Positions 16,116-25,003 of a DNA stretch of 64,000 nucleotides are shown one piece after another. The stretch spans positions 34,616-98,615 of the forward strand of contig JAISVZ010000196.1 in NCBI GenBank assembly GCA_031271295.1, given 5' to 3'. The notes below the pieces were generated by a model. The model worked only from the letters and a program-made list of their open reading frames with translations, had not been told where the DNA came from and did not search any database. The stretch is from Clostridiales bacterium. Its GTDB lineage: Bacteria; Bacillota; Clostridia; Lachnospirales; WQUN01. Both the position numbers and the translations under genes were made by a program. How positions within the stretch are numbered: position 1 is the stretch's first letter; each line of letters opens with the position of its first letter.

Positions 16116-17490
16116 TTTGATACGTTTTAACAATATAGCGGCATCGCAAGAGGGTCGCTCGGTTTTAAATTACCTGAGTTTCGACATTAAAAAGAACCTT
16201 GTAAGCGTTTTGTTTTCGAAGGATTACCGCGAACGCAAATTAATTGCCGACATTTTGTGCGGCTTTGGCGAGCCGGATTTTGGCAGGGTTTCTTTATTCG
16301 GCAGCGGCGCAAAAAAGGGAAATACGGCTGAAAGGTTAAAACGCGCGGTTCATTATGTTAGAGCGCACAGCACTATGGTGGAGAGTTTAACCGTAATGGA
16401 AAATATTTTGCTTGCGGATAAAAGCATATACAAATACGGAATACTCCGGGAAAAAATTTTGTTTGAAAAAATGAAATATTTGCTGGACAAAACAGGGCTT
16501 GACGAAGAATTGTTTTTTAAAATGGGCAAAGACGCAACCAGGGTTGAAACGCACATTGCGCTTGCCTGCATAGCTTTGGTGCGAAAAAGTGAACTTATAG
16601 TATTTGAAAACGGTATGGATTCCTACAGCGAGCAGGATTGGCAATTGTTCGAAGGTTTTGTAAAAAAACTTACGGATTTAGGGTTTTCAATGCTTTTTAT
16701 TACCCATAAGTACAGCCGACTGTTCGAATTATCGCAGAAAATAATTTTAGTGCGCGGGGGAATTAACGTTACCGCGTGCGGAACCGCGCCTCTTTCGAAG
16801 GATAATGTTTTAAAAATTATGACGGGAGCGGACTGCGGAATTTCGCAGCCAAACGAAACTCAGCCAAACGAGAGCAACTCTCCGCACTTTCGCGGCAATT
16901 CCGGCGGGTATGATTTTAGCTTGAAAAAAGGTTCGGCACTGGGAATTTTAGACCGAAACTGGGACGCCGCGCCGAATTTGCTTTTAAGCCTGAAAGGAAG
17001 CGGGCGCAATAAAACAAACGTAACCGTGGACGGCAAGCAAATTAAAGTAAATGAAAAAGGCATAAACACAGATGTGGCGGTAATAGACGCGCAAAATATT
17101 ACGCAGCGCGTTTTCCCAAACATGAACCTGTACGAAAATATAACCTGTATTGTTAACGCGGATATGGATTATCCGCTGGGCATACTTAACGAGCGCAGCC
17201 GCTTTTATCTTTTCAGGCATATCCTTACGGTTTTGCGCATGGATGCCCACGCGGATTTAAATAAATTTTGCTTTAAGGAGAGCTTCAGTGTGCAAACCGC
17301 AAAATGGGCTTGCACATTGCCAAAATGCATGTTTTTCTTTAATCCCCAGCAGTATTACGACGATTTTACAATTAAGGAGTTTTATTCTTTGGCAAATTGC
17401 CTTTTAAACGAAGGAATAGCTGTGGTTGTTGTTTCGCAAAGCAGCCAGGTTTTGGGGGAGATATGCAAAACTGTTTGCGTTTTTGAGTGA
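16108..17490 (+). CDS. Degenerate tandem ABC ATPase (RbsA/XylG-like pseudo-ATPase)
   Basis: 460 aa, with the size and two-lobed layout of sugar importer ATPases (RbsA/XylG, about 500 aa), but without their catalytic motifs. Where Walker A should be, the N-lobe reads SVLFSKDYRERKLIADIL and the C-lobe GILDRNWDAAPNLLLSL; neither has GxxGxGKS/T. LSGGQ signatures are absent. Walker B survives only in outline (ELIVFENG), as does an H-loop-like ITHKYSRLF. A 15-bp duplication (QPNETQPNES) lies in the linker. The frame is intact and overlaps the kinase gene by 8 bp, so it is expressed with the two-component system. A regulatory scaffold role is inferred. Confidence 0.75.
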   Translation: MSDLIRFNNIAASQEGRSVLNYLSFDIKKNLVSVLFSKDYRERKLIADILCGFGEPDFGRVSLFGSGAKKGNTAERLKRAVHYVRAHSTMVESLTVMENILLADKSIYKYGILREKILFEKMKYLLDKTGLDEELFFKMGKDATRVETHIALACIALVRKSELIVFENGMDSYSEQDWQLFEGFVKKLTDLGFSMLFITHKYSRLFELSQKIILVRGGINVTACGTAPLSKDNVLKIMTGADCGISQPNETQPNESNSPHFRGNSGGYDFSLKKGSALGILDRNWDAAPNLLLSLKGSGRNKTNVTVDGKQIKVNEKGINTDVAVIDAQNITQRVFPNMNLYENITCIVNADMDYPLGILNERSRFYLFRHILTVLRMDAHADLNKFCFKESFSVQTAKWACTLPKCMFFFNPQQYYDDFTIKEFYSLANCLLNEGIAVVVVSQSSQVLGEICKTVCVFE

Positions 17491-17497
17491 ATGGCGC

Positions 17498-17535
17498 AAA
17501 AGGGGGGAACCGGTAAAAACCGGTTCCCCCCTTTT
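17498..17535 (+). terminator. Rho-independent terminator
   Basis: A perfect 17-bp stem AAAAGGGGGGAACCGGT (17498-17514) / ACCGGTTCCCCCCTTTT (17519-17535) with an AAAA loop, 7 bp after the pseudo-ATPase stop. The A-rich 5' side makes it potentially bidirectional for the leftward lipoprotein gene. Confidence 0.92.
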
Positions 17536-17581
17536 GGAAAGTGGAGCTATAAAAGGGAAGAAAAATCTTTATGAGCTTTGC

Positions 17582-18148
17582 TTATTTAACCGAAACAGTT
17601 CCGGTAACAGTTCCCTCCGAAAGCTTAGCCGAATCCATTTGGCCTTGCGTGGCAAATGTTAAATTGCCGTCAAGCGTGCATCTTAACAGCTCGAACCCTT
17701 CGGCGTTTACATAAATATCGCCCTTAACGGTTCCTTCCTGAATGCGGAAGTTCGGCGAGGTAACGTTAATTTGAGGTACTGTTAAAGTGTGACTTGCCGT
17801 TACCGTATAATTTTCATCCTGCGCGTAGAGCGAAAGCTTCCGGTAAAGAGCCGCGGAAGGGTCTGCCTTGTCGTGGAATTCGCCGTCCACATTAATTGCT
17901 TCGTTAACAGTAACGTCGCTCAAAACTGAAAATATCCAGTAGCCGTTGGCGGAAAGCCCTTGAATTAAAGCTGCGGGGTCGCTGGATTCCTTCGGGGAAG
18001 CGGATGTAACCGCATCCGCCGCAGGAGCCGAAGCTTCAGCCTGAGCGGGGGGCGCAGCTTGGGGCGCGTTTTGCGAGGAGTTTATACAGCCGGTGAACAG
18101 CCCGGCCGTAAGCGCAACAAACAGAAACATAATTACTGCTTTTTTCAT
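17582..18148 (-). CDS. Lipoprotein of unknown function
   Basis: 188 aa. A type II signal peptide with lipobox LFTGC (Cys21) is followed by an Ala/Pro/Ser-rich spacer (about 25-55). A C-terminal region of regularly spaced short beta strands follows (INVDGEFHDKAD, LTVPQINVTSPNF, VKGDIYVNAEG, LDGNLTFATQG, GTVTGTVSVK). The pattern suggests a small beta-solenoid of the polymer-forming/bactofilin kind, but this is only a resemblance. No FMN-binding motif was found. It is 47 bp downstream of the polyprenyl synthase on the same strand and may share the transcript. Confidence 0.7.
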   Translation of the reverse strand: MKKAVIMFLFVALTAGLFTGCINSSQNAPQAAPPAQAEASAPAADAVTSASPKESSDPAALIQGLSANGYWIFSVLSDVTVNEAINVDGEFHDKADPSAALYRKLSLYAQDENYTVTASHTLTVPQINVTSPNFRIQEGTVKGDIYVNAEGFELLRCTLDGNLTFATQGQMDSAKLSEGTVTGTVSVK

Positions 18149-18195
18149 AACTTAAACAACCTTTCTAAAATGATTTTATAGAGTTCACTCCGCGT

Positions 18196-19200
18196 TTAAA
18201 ATGCGCCGGCGGAGTTTAAACTTTTATTTAACAGCATACTTAGCGGGCGGGTTTTACTTTCGGGAAAACCTGTTAGCTGGCGTTCGGCTTTTTCGGCGTA
18301 ACGGCGGGCTAAAACGTGAGCTTTTTCCGTACCCCCGGCGAAAACTACCGCTTTTGTTAGTTTTTCGGCGTAGGAAGTGTCTAAAAACGCTTGCTTTGCC
18401 AAATCCGCAAGTTCCGGGGAGGATTTTATCGCGTATATAAGAGGCAGTGTTACCACGCCTTCCGCTATATCCTTACCCACCGTTTTTTGCGCTTCGTTTT
18501 CGCGCATCTCAAAATCCTTGCAATCGTCTACAATTTGAAAAACCATTCCCAAATAACGCCCAAAACGCGCTAAACGTTTTGCTTCCTTCAGGCTTAAACG
18601 GCAGCAAAGAGCGCCGGAAAGCGCGGATACGTAAAACAGCGCGGCGGTTTTGCCGGAAACTATGCGCAGATATTCAAAAACATCAAGTACGGTATTACGG
18701 TTGTTTTTTAGCTGACGCAGTTCGCCCAAGCAAGTTCGGCCTATAGACGAAACAAAAACCGGAAAAAGGCTTTTATATTCTTCATAATCTTCCTGTTTGC
18801 CGTAACTTGCCTGCAGCGGCGCAATAAGAGACGCGGCAAGGCACAGCAAATAATCTCCGCATATAACGGCGTGTTTTTTTCCAAAACGGTTTTGCACGGT
18901 TGCCATTCCCCGCCTTACCGAAGCGTCGTCTATAACGTCGTCGTGTACAAGCGTAGCCATATGGAAAAGTTCTATCGCGGCGGCTAAAGGCACGGCATCT
19001 TTTGGAACAAGGTTATCCTCGCCCGCTGCGGCGTACAAAAGCAGAAGCGAGCGTACTCCCTTGCCAAGCGTCCCGGCAAGGTGGTTTGTCATTTCGTTTA
19101 CCGGTTTCGGAGCGCCAATAAGAGCCTTAGTAACCGCCAAGTTTATTTCCCGCCTTGCTTCTTGTATTTCAAGGCGCACCTCATCTTCCGTGTCAGTCAT
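18196..19200 (-). CDS. Trans-polyprenyl diphosphate synthase (HepT/DmkB-like)
   Basis: 334 aa, typical length. The first Asp-rich motif is HDDVIDDASVRRG (86-98) and the second is QIVDDCKDF. It condenses isopentenyl diphosphate onto an allylic primer to make the side chain of (demethyl)menaquinone or a similar lipid. The N-terminus has GKGVRSLLLL where most homologues have GKRxRP, which is slightly divergent. The ATG overlaps the 3' end of the NADH dehydrogenase gene by 8 bp, a tight pairing of quinone synthesis with a quinone reductase. Confidence 0.88.
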   Translation of the reverse strand: MTDTEDEVRLEIQEARREINLAVTKALIGAPKPVNEMTNHLAGTLGKGVRSLLLLYAAAGEDNLVPKDAVPLAAAIELFHMATLVHDDVIDDASVRRGMATVQNRFGKKHAVICGDYLLCLAASLIAPLQASYGKQEDYEEYKSLFPVFVSSIGRTCLGELRQLKNNRNTVLDVFEYLRIVSGKTAALFYVSALSGALCCRLSLKEAKRLARFGRYLGMVFQIVDDCKDFEMRENEAQKTVGKDIAEGVVTLPLIYAIKSSPELADLAKQAFLDTSYAEKLTKAVVFAGGTEKAHVLARRYAEKAERQLTGFPESKTRPLSMLLNKSLNSAGAF

Positions 19201-21157
19201 TATACAAATACACCTTCCTTACAAAACGTAAGCTCCTCCACTTTTTCTTAAGATACGGCATAACATAATAATCCAAGGCAAGAGCACGCCCGCCGCCGAA
19301 GAGCATGGCAATGCCCGCAAACATCATCCACCAGGTAGACATGTACAAGCCGGTGCTTGTTAGGAACATCCCTTGCAGCAACAAAGACACGGCGGCGGCG
19401 GGTGTTGTGAACAGGCCGCCGATTAACGCGAGACCGATAAGAACCTCGGCAAGAACTATCGTTATTTGAAAGAACATCTGTATTTCGTTGGATGGCAGTA
19501 CAACATTGTTCATAAAAATATCAACAAGGCCAACTTGCATTTTAAAAGCGTATTCGCCCGATTCCACAAAAATAAAGCGGATTAAATTAAAAATATTAAT
19601 GTCAAATATAAGGTTCCCCGCGCTAACGGCGGCTTCGCCCGTGGCGGAGGCTACCGCTTCGGTTGTTGCGGACGCCGCCGCGTCAACAGCGGCGGAGGCG
19701 CCGGAATTTATAATATTTTCGTAAAACTGATTCGCTCCGTTAAAAAAACCGGTTAAGCTTGGCGTTTTAAACCAGCCCTCAAGAATTTTCATAATTCCCT
19801 CGTATAACCAGTAGCAACCCAAATAAATACGCAAAGGCACAAGCATAAAGCTTGGCGAACGGTTGGAAAAATGCCCGCCCAAAAAACTCCGGTTGTTGCG
19901 TATAGTGAAAAATTCGTGCCGCAGGTATGAGAAAACCTTGTTCCAGCCAAGAACCTGTATAAAATAAATTACATTTATAAAATGCTTCGCGAACATTGCC
20001 AAAAACGAGGGCAGGCCGAAAAATTTCCCCGGAAGCCCAACGTGCGCAACGCCGTAACGCCCGCCCACACATACCATTGTTCCGTGGAATTTGGGCGCGT
20101 ATTTTTCCGTCTCGCCCGCGCCTTTTATATCGCACAAAAGGTTATGCGCAATGGTATCGGCGCTGTTTTCCGCGTTTTCCACCATTTGCGGAACGGCGGT
20201 TTCTTCGCCTTCCGGCTTAAAGAAAATGTTGTCGCCGCCAACGTAAACATTTTTATAATTTTTCGATCGTAAAAATTCGTCGGTTTGTATTCTGCCGCGC
20301 GGCGCTTCGCCAATTTTCGGGGAAGCTTCCTTAGTAATTTCCGCGCTTTCAACGCCCGCCGTCCAAATTACCGTATGAGTTGGTATTTTGCTTACCTTGC
20401 CGTCCTTTTTATATTCCATAAAATCTTTGCCTATTGATGTTGTTCCCGCGCCGAGCATAACCTCTACGCCCATTTTTTCAAGACGCCGCCGTACCTTTTC
20501 GGAAAGCTTATCCGGCAGAGCAGCGCAAACTTTTTCAAGCATGTCCGTGTTTATAACCTTTACATATTCCGGCGCAATTTCAAACCTTTCGCACAAAAAC
20601 GGCACAAGTTCCGCAAGTTCGCCCGCCATTTCAACGCCGGTAAACCCGCTTCCAACCACCGCAAAGGTAAGCAGAGCGCGTTTTTTAGCGGTATCGGTTT
20701 CTGCGCAAGCCTTACGGAACATGTTTGTAATATGGTCGCGCAAAATTACCGCGTCGTCGTAAGACCATAACGTGAATGAATTCTCCCTCGCGCCGGTAGT
20801 TCCGAAGTAAATAGGCTGACAGCCGGCTGCAAGCACCAAATAGTCGTAATCAAAAACGGAGTTTTCGCATACAATACGCCTTTTGTCGTAATCCGCGGAT
20901 TTTATTGTATCGGTAACCACGTTAACATCGCGCCCGGCAAATACCTTGGCGAGGGAGATTTTTATGCTATCCTCTTCAACGCGCTGAGCCGCAACCTCGT
21001 GCAGTTCGGTTAGCATTGTGTGGAAAGGATTTTTATCTATTATTGTTATTTCAACCTGCGCTGAAAGCTTTTGCTTTTTTACGCGTTTTGCAAGTTTTTT
21101 TGCGGTAAGAACGCCGGCATACCCCGCTCCGGCAATAACAATTCTCTTTTTTTCCAT
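19193..21157 (-). CDS. ndh: Type-II NADH dehydrogenase with C-terminal membrane (DoxX-like) domain
   Basis: 654 aa, against about 400 for ordinary NDH-2. Residues 1-400 are the two-dinucleotide-fold flavoprotein: FAD motif IVIAGAGYAGVLTA near the start, NAD motif FAVVGSGFTGVEMAGEL and YVGGDN. From about 400 onward there are several TM helices. An Ala/Ser/Thr-rich linker (about 485-515) and a DoxX-like helical block (LAEVLIGLALIGGLFTTPAA, TGLYMSTWWMMFAGIAMLFG) follow. It oxidises NADH and reduces a quinone at the membrane. Such membrane-tailed Ndh2 proteins occur in Gram-positive flavin-based extracellular electron transfer. The RBS GGAGGAG precedes the ATG. Confidence 0.88.
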   Translation of the reverse strand: MEKKRIVIAGAGYAGVLTAKKLAKRVKKQKLSAQVEITIIDKNPFHTMLTELHEVAAQRVEEDSIKISLAKVFAGRDVNVVTDTIKSADYDKRRIVCENSVFDYDYLVLAAGCQPIYFGTTGARENSFTLWSYDDAVILRDHITNMFRKACAETDTAKKRALLTFAVVGSGFTGVEMAGELAELVPFLCERFEIAPEYVKVINTDMLEKVCAALPDKLSEKVRRRLEKMGVEVMLGAGTTSIGKDFMEYKKDGKVSKIPTHTVIWTAGVESAEITKEASPKIGEAPRGRIQTDEFLRSKNYKNVYVGGDNIFFKPEGEETAVPQMVENAENSADTIAHNLLCDIKGAGETEKYAPKFHGTMVCVGGRYGVAHVGLPGKFFGLPSFLAMFAKHFINVIYFIQVLGWNKVFSYLRHEFFTIRNNRSFLGGHFSNRSPSFMLVPLRIYLGCYWLYEGIMKILEGWFKTPSLTGFFNGANQFYENIINSGASAAVDAAASATTEAVASATGEAAVSAGNLIFDINIFNLIRFIFVESGEYAFKMQVGLVDIFMNNVVLPSNEIQMFFQITIVLAEVLIGLALIGGLFTTPAAAVSLLLQGMFLTSTGLYMSTWWMMFAGIAMLFGGGRALALDYYVMPYLKKKWRSLRFVRKVYLYND

Positions 21158-21338
21158 TTTTAAGGCTCCTCCGTTTATGATGACATTTCAAGGCGGCAAT
21201 GGTATTATTATTTCCACAAACATAGTAAAATTGTATAAATTTTAAAAATATTATTTTGCCAGTTATGCCCAGACGAAAAAGCCTTTTTATTGGTTTTTTC
21301 GAAATCTTTAACGGTGTTAAAACGTTTAATATAGTTAA

Positions 21339-21366
21339 ATTATAGTTAATTGTTTTTACTTGTCAA
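21339..21366 (-). promoter_or_regulatory. Predicted promoter of the ndh operon
   Basis: Minus strand: TTGACA (21366-21361), a 16-bp spacer, TATAAT (21344-21339). It gives a leader of about 170 nt before the ndh start. Nothing else was recognised in the 327-bp gap apart from the divergent parA promoter. Confidence 0.65.
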
Positions 21367-21410
21367 TAGTTGTTTATTATTTTTTTTAACAGTAGCAAAA
21401 ACCGAAAAAT

Positions 21411-21439
21411 TTGCGCGTCAATTCCCGCCATGCTATAAT
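21411..21439 (+). promoter_or_regulatory. Predicted promoter of parA
   Basis: TTGCGC (21411-21416), a 17-bp spacer, TATAAT (21434-21439), 45 bp before the parA start. Confidence 0.6.
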
Positions 21440-21484
21440 GTGAAACTGATTCGTAGTTTATTTTCGCAAACCGGAGGAAATTAT

Positions 21485-22261
21485 ATGGGCAGAATAATAG
21501 CTATTGCCAACCAAAAAGGCGGCGTTGGCAAAACCACCACCAATATTAATTTAGCCGCGTGCCTTGCCGAGCAGGGCAAAAAAGTTTTAACCATAGACGC
21601 AGACCCTCAGGGCAACACAACAAGCGGCCTTGGTATAGACAAAAACAGCTTGGAAAAAACCATATACAACGTAATTTTGGGCGAGTGCCAAATTGAGGAG
21701 GTTATCTACGATACTCCGGTAAAAGGGCTTTCGCTTGTTCCGGCAAATATTAACCTTGCGGGCGCGGAAATTGAAATTATATCGCAGAACAACAGGGAGT
21801 ATATTCTTAAAAAAATTCTGGATAACCGCAAAAACCTTTTCGATTTTATTCTTATAGATTGCCCGCCTTCGCTTAACATTTTAACGGTTAACGCGCTTAC
21901 CGCCGCAAATTCCATATTAGTTCCCATTCAGTGCGAATATTTTGCGCTGGAAGGGTTAAGCCAGCTTATGCATACCGTAAAGTTAGTGCAAAACAGGTTA
22001 AACCCGCAGCTTAAAATAGAAGGAATAGTTTTCACTATGTACGATGCGCGTACAAACCTTTCAATGCAGGTGGTGGACGAGGTTAAAAACAATGTGGATA
22101 AAAAGGTTTACCGCTGTATTATTCCGCGCAACGTCAGGCTTTCGGAAGCGCCGAGCCACGGCTTGCCGATTACCATGTACGATGAAAAATCCAAGGGCGC
22201 GGAAGGGTACATAAACCTTGCGGAAGCGGTTATAGAAAATTATTCGTCGGAAATTTTTTAA
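21485..22261 (+). CDS. parA: Chromosome-partitioning ATPase ParA/Soj
   Basis: 258 aa from ATG 21485 with RBS CCGGAGG; the frame is open further upstream but carries no better start. The deviant Walker A NQKGGVGKTT (9-18, signature Lys11), IDADPQGNTTSG and LIDCPPSLN are standard for chromosomal Soj. It cooperates with ParB in origin segregation and, in sporulating Firmicutes, influences Spo0A and DnaA activity. parB follows 103 bp downstream. Confidence 0.94.
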   Translation: MGRIIAIANQKGGVGKTTTNINLAACLAEQGKKVLTIDADPQGNTTSGLGIDKNSLEKTIYNVILGECQIEEVIYDTPVKGLSLVPANINLAGAEIEIISQNNREYILKKILDNRKNLFDFILIDCPPSLNILTVNALTAANSILVPIQCEYFALEGLSQLMHTVKLVQNRLNPQLKIEGIVFTMYDARTNLSMQVVDEVKNNVDKKVYRCIIPRNVRLSEAPSHGLPITMYDEKSKGAEGYINLAEAVIENYSSEIF

Positions 22262-22298
22262 TTGCCGCGGTTTGCGCGCAATTATACGCACGCGCATA

Positions 22299-22331
22299 AA
22301 GATTCACCAAGAAAACTACTTGGTTAATCTT
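22299..22331 (+). other. Hairpin between parA and parB
   Basis: AAGATTCACCAAG and CTTGGTTAATCTT flank a 7-nt loop (one internal mismatch). There is no T tract, so it is more likely an mRNA processing or stability element than a terminator. Confidence 0.5.
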
Positions 22332-22364
22332 CGCGCACCTTAGCATAAACAGGAGGGATAGCGA

Positions 22365-23249
22365 ATGACACCGAAAAAAGGTTTGGGGAAAGGTTTAAGC
22401 GCACTTATTTCGGAAACAAACGTTGCAAAAATAGAATCGGACGCCAAAGCCGGCGTTATGGAGATAGATATAAACAAGGTGGAACCTAACCGAAGCCAGC
22501 CGCGCAAGCACTTCGACGATGAATCCCTGCGCGAACTTGCGGATTCCATTGCCGAGTACGGAATTTTGCAGCCGCTTTTGGTTAATAAAGAAAACGAAGG
22601 TTATTATTCAATTGTTGCCGGTGAACGGCGCTGGAGGGCGGCGCGTATTGCCAAGCTTACGGCGGTTCCGGTTATTATTAAGGATTATTCGCAGTCCGAA
22701 ACGCTTCAGGTTGCGCTAATTGAAAACCTTCAAAGGGAGGATATTAACCCAATTGAAGAGGCGCTTAGCTACAAAAGGCTTATTGATGAATTTTTCTTTA
22801 CTCAGGAAATTATCGCGGCGAAAATTGGAAAGAGCAGAAGTTCCGTTTCGCAGTGTCTAAGCCTGCTGCAATTGGATGAGCGCGTGCAGGGAATGATAGC
22901 GGACGATATGTTAAATATTTCGGCGGCAAAAACCTTGCTTAAACTTGAGGACGGCGACGCTCAAATTAAGGCGGCTATGTTTATATCTCAGGAAAACCTT
23001 CCGGCGGCAAAGGCGGAGAAGTATATAAACGCTCTTTTAAAAGAAGGCGAGGATGAAGACGGTGCGCAAAAGGAAATTAAAAAACCGGCTTCAAACTACC
23101 CTCATTTAGAGCGGGATTTAAACCGGATTTTCGGAACAAAGGTAAAAATTAAGGACGGCAAAAATAGAGGCAAAATTGAAATTGAATACTATTCGCCGGA
23201 TGATTTGGATAGGCTAATGGGTATAATAAAAGGGCAAAGCTCATTATAG
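22365..23249 (+). CDS. parB: Chromosome-partitioning protein ParB/Spo0J
   Basis: 294 aa. The N-terminus KKGLGKGLSALI is followed by the ParB/Srx CTP-binding domain (PNRSQPRKHFDDESLRELA, then GERRWRAARIA), the HTH (EEALSYKRLIDEFFFTQEII, GKSRSSVSQCLSLLQL) and a C-terminal dimerisation segment. It loads at parS as a CTP-dependent clamp and stimulates ParA. The RBS AGGAGGGATAGCGA precedes the ATG. No consensus parS (TGTTTCACGTGAAACA) was seen in the window. Confidence 0.94.
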   Translation: MTPKKGLGKGLSALISETNVAKIESDAKAGVMEIDINKVEPNRSQPRKHFDDESLRELADSIAEYGILQPLLVNKENEGYYSIVAGERRWRAARIAKLTAVPVIIKDYSQSETLQVALIENLQREDINPIEEALSYKRLIDEFFFTQEIIAAKIGKSRSSVSQCLSLLQLDERVQGMIADDMLNISAAKTLLKLEDGDAQIKAAMFISQENLPAAKAEKYINALLKEGEDEDGAQKEIKKPASNYPHLERDLNRIFGTKVKIKDGKNRGKIEIEYYSPDDLDRLMGIIKGQSSL

Positions 23250-23318
23250 GGCGTTAAAGGTAAACAGTTAGTCAAGTTATTATTTAGCAATTGCTAAAAG
23301 TTTGGAAACGGAGAATTG

Positions 23319-24179
23319 ATGGAAATAATTAAATTTGAAAACGTAAGCTACGAATATATACGCACCGACGAACAGCAAAGAATAACCCAGCGTTTTGAGG
23401 CTATAAAACAGCTTAACCTTTCAATAGAAAAGGGGGAGTTTGTGGCGGTTTTGGGGCATAACGGCTCCGGAAAATCCACTCTCGCAAAGCTTATTAACGC
23501 GCTTATTCAGCCTAAAAGCGGCACTGTTACGGTTAACGGGTTCGATACTTCCGTTGAGGAAAACATATACAAGGTGCGAAAATCCGCGGGCATGGTTTTT
23601 CAAAACCCCGACAACCAGATAATTGCATCGGTAGTGGGAGAGGATGTAGCCTTTGGGCCGGAAAACTTGGGCATTAAATCCGCCGAAATTTTGCGGCGCG
23701 TTAGGGAAGCGCTGGAAAGCGTGGGAATGCTAAAGTATTTTGATTATTCGCCGCACAACCTTTCGGGCGGGCAAAAGCAGAGAATAGCAATAGCCGGAGT
23801 TTTGGCTATGGAGCCGGATATTATTGTGCTGGACGAACCAACCGCAATGCTCGACCCGTTAGGGCGCAGGGACGTTTTAAAAACGGTAATGAAGCTTAAC
23901 GCCGAAAAAAATATTACTTCCGTATTAATAACGCATTTTATGGATGAAGCCGCCTTGGCGCAGCGCATAATTGTTATGGAAGGCGGCAAAATCGCGATGG
24001 ACGGCAAACCTGCGGAGGTTTTTTCGCAAGTGGAAAAAATGAGGGAGCTTCGCCTTGACGTTCCGCAAATAACGGAGTTAAACTACATGCTAAAAAAATC
24101 GGGGGTTAACATGCCGCTTGGCATTTTAACCGTGAAGGAAATGACGGATGAATTATGTCGATTGAAGTTAAGGGCTTAA
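23319..24179 (+). CDS. ecfA1: ECF transporter ATPase EcfA1
   Basis: 286 aa from ATG 23319. Walker A GHNGSGKST, Q-loop VFQNPDNQI, signature LSGGQKQR and Walker B IIVLDEPT are intact, and the C-terminal extension is typical of EcfA. With EcfA2 and EcfT it forms the shared energising module for ECF vitamin importers, whose S-components are encoded elsewhere. It overlaps ecfA2 by 25 bp. Confidence 0.93.
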   Translation: MEIIKFENVSYEYIRTDEQQRITQRFEAIKQLNLSIEKGEFVAVLGHNGSGKSTLAKLINALIQPKSGTVTVNGFDTSVEENIYKVRKSAGMVFQNPDNQIIASVVGEDVAFGPENLGIKSAEILRRVREALESVGMLKYFDYSPHNLSGGQKQRIAIAGVLAMEPDIIVLDEPTAMLDPLGRRDVLKTVMKLNAEKNITSVLITHFMDEAALAQRIIVMEGGKIAMDGKPAEVFSQVEKMRELRLDVPQITELNYMLKKSGVNMPLGILTVKEMTDELCRLKLRA

Positions 24180-25003
24180 ATTTTTTTTACAACAAAGGGC
24201 AGGTATTTGAAAAAAAAGCCTTGGACGATATAAATATGTTTATCGCGGACGGCGAGTTTGTGGGGATAATAGGGCATACGGGTTCCGGAAAATCCACGCT
24301 GATACAGCATTTTAACGCTCTTTTAACACCGGATTCGGGCGCGGTTTATTTAAACGGAAACGATATTAACGCGGATAAAACCAAGCACGCGGAAATTAGG
24401 CGAAAAATAGGTTTGGTGTTCCAGTACCCGGAGCATCAGCTTTTTGAAATAAGCGTTTATAAGGATGTTGCGTTTGGTTTACAATTTTTAAACCTGCCGC
24501 CGCAGGATGTGGACAGGCGTGTGCGCGGAGCGCTCAAAGTTGTTGGCCTTTCGGAGGATTATTTCGAAAAATCCCCGTTCGAATTATCCGGCGGCGAAAA
24601 AAGGCGTGCGGCTATAGCCGGAGTTTTGGCAATGGAGCCGGAAATATTAATTTTAGACGAACCAACCGCAGGGCTCGACCCAAAAGGCAGAGACGAAATA
24701 TTAGAACAGATTAAAATTTTGGGCGAAGAGCTTAAAATAACGGTAGTTTTAGTATCGCACAGTATGGAAGATGTTGCGCGGCTTGTGGATAAGGTATTTG
24801 TTATGGCGGATTCCAAAATTGTTTTGCACGGGAGCGTTGGGGAAGTGTTCGCCAATTCCGAGCTTTTGGAAAGCATAGGGCTTGCCGCGCCGCAGATAAC
24901 ATATTTAATGAAGGAACTGAGCCAAAGGGGATTTTCGGCCAAGGGCGGCGTTTATACGGTAAACGACGCGTTTCGCGCCATTAAGGACGTGCTTGATGAA
25001 TGA
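24155..25003 (+). CDS. ecfA2: ECF transporter ATPase EcfA2
   Basis: 282 aa. Walker A GHTGSGKST, Q-loop VFQYPEHQLF (the EcfA2-type PEHQ form), signature LSGGEKRR and Walker B ILILDEPT. The ATG lies inside the end of ecfA1 and the TGA overlaps ecfT, so the three are tightly coupled. It is the second nucleotide-binding subunit of the ECF module. Confidence 0.93.
   Translation: MSIEVKGLNFFYNKGQVFEKKALDDINMFIADGEFVGIIGHTGSGKSTLIQHFNALLTPDSGAVYLNGNDINADKTKHAEIRRKIGLVFQYPEHQLFEISVYKDVAFGLQFLNLPPQDVDRRVRGALKVVGLSEDYFEKSPFELSGGEKRRAAIAGVLAMEPEILILDEPTAGLDPKGRDEILEQIKILGEELKITVVLVSHSMEDVARLVDKVFVMADSKIVLHGSVGEVFANSELLESIGLAAPQITYLMKELSQRGFSAKGGVYTVNDAFRAIKDVLDE

Noticed and set aside
17582..18148. Lipoprotein as PplA-type flavinylated electron carrier
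   Set aside because: No FMN-binding Ser/Thr motif of the D-G-x-x-G-A-T kind was found.
21350..21484. N-terminal extension of ParA
   Set aside because: The extension lies over the promoter region; the RBS CCGGAGG and MGRIIAIANQKGG start fix the real beginning at 21485.
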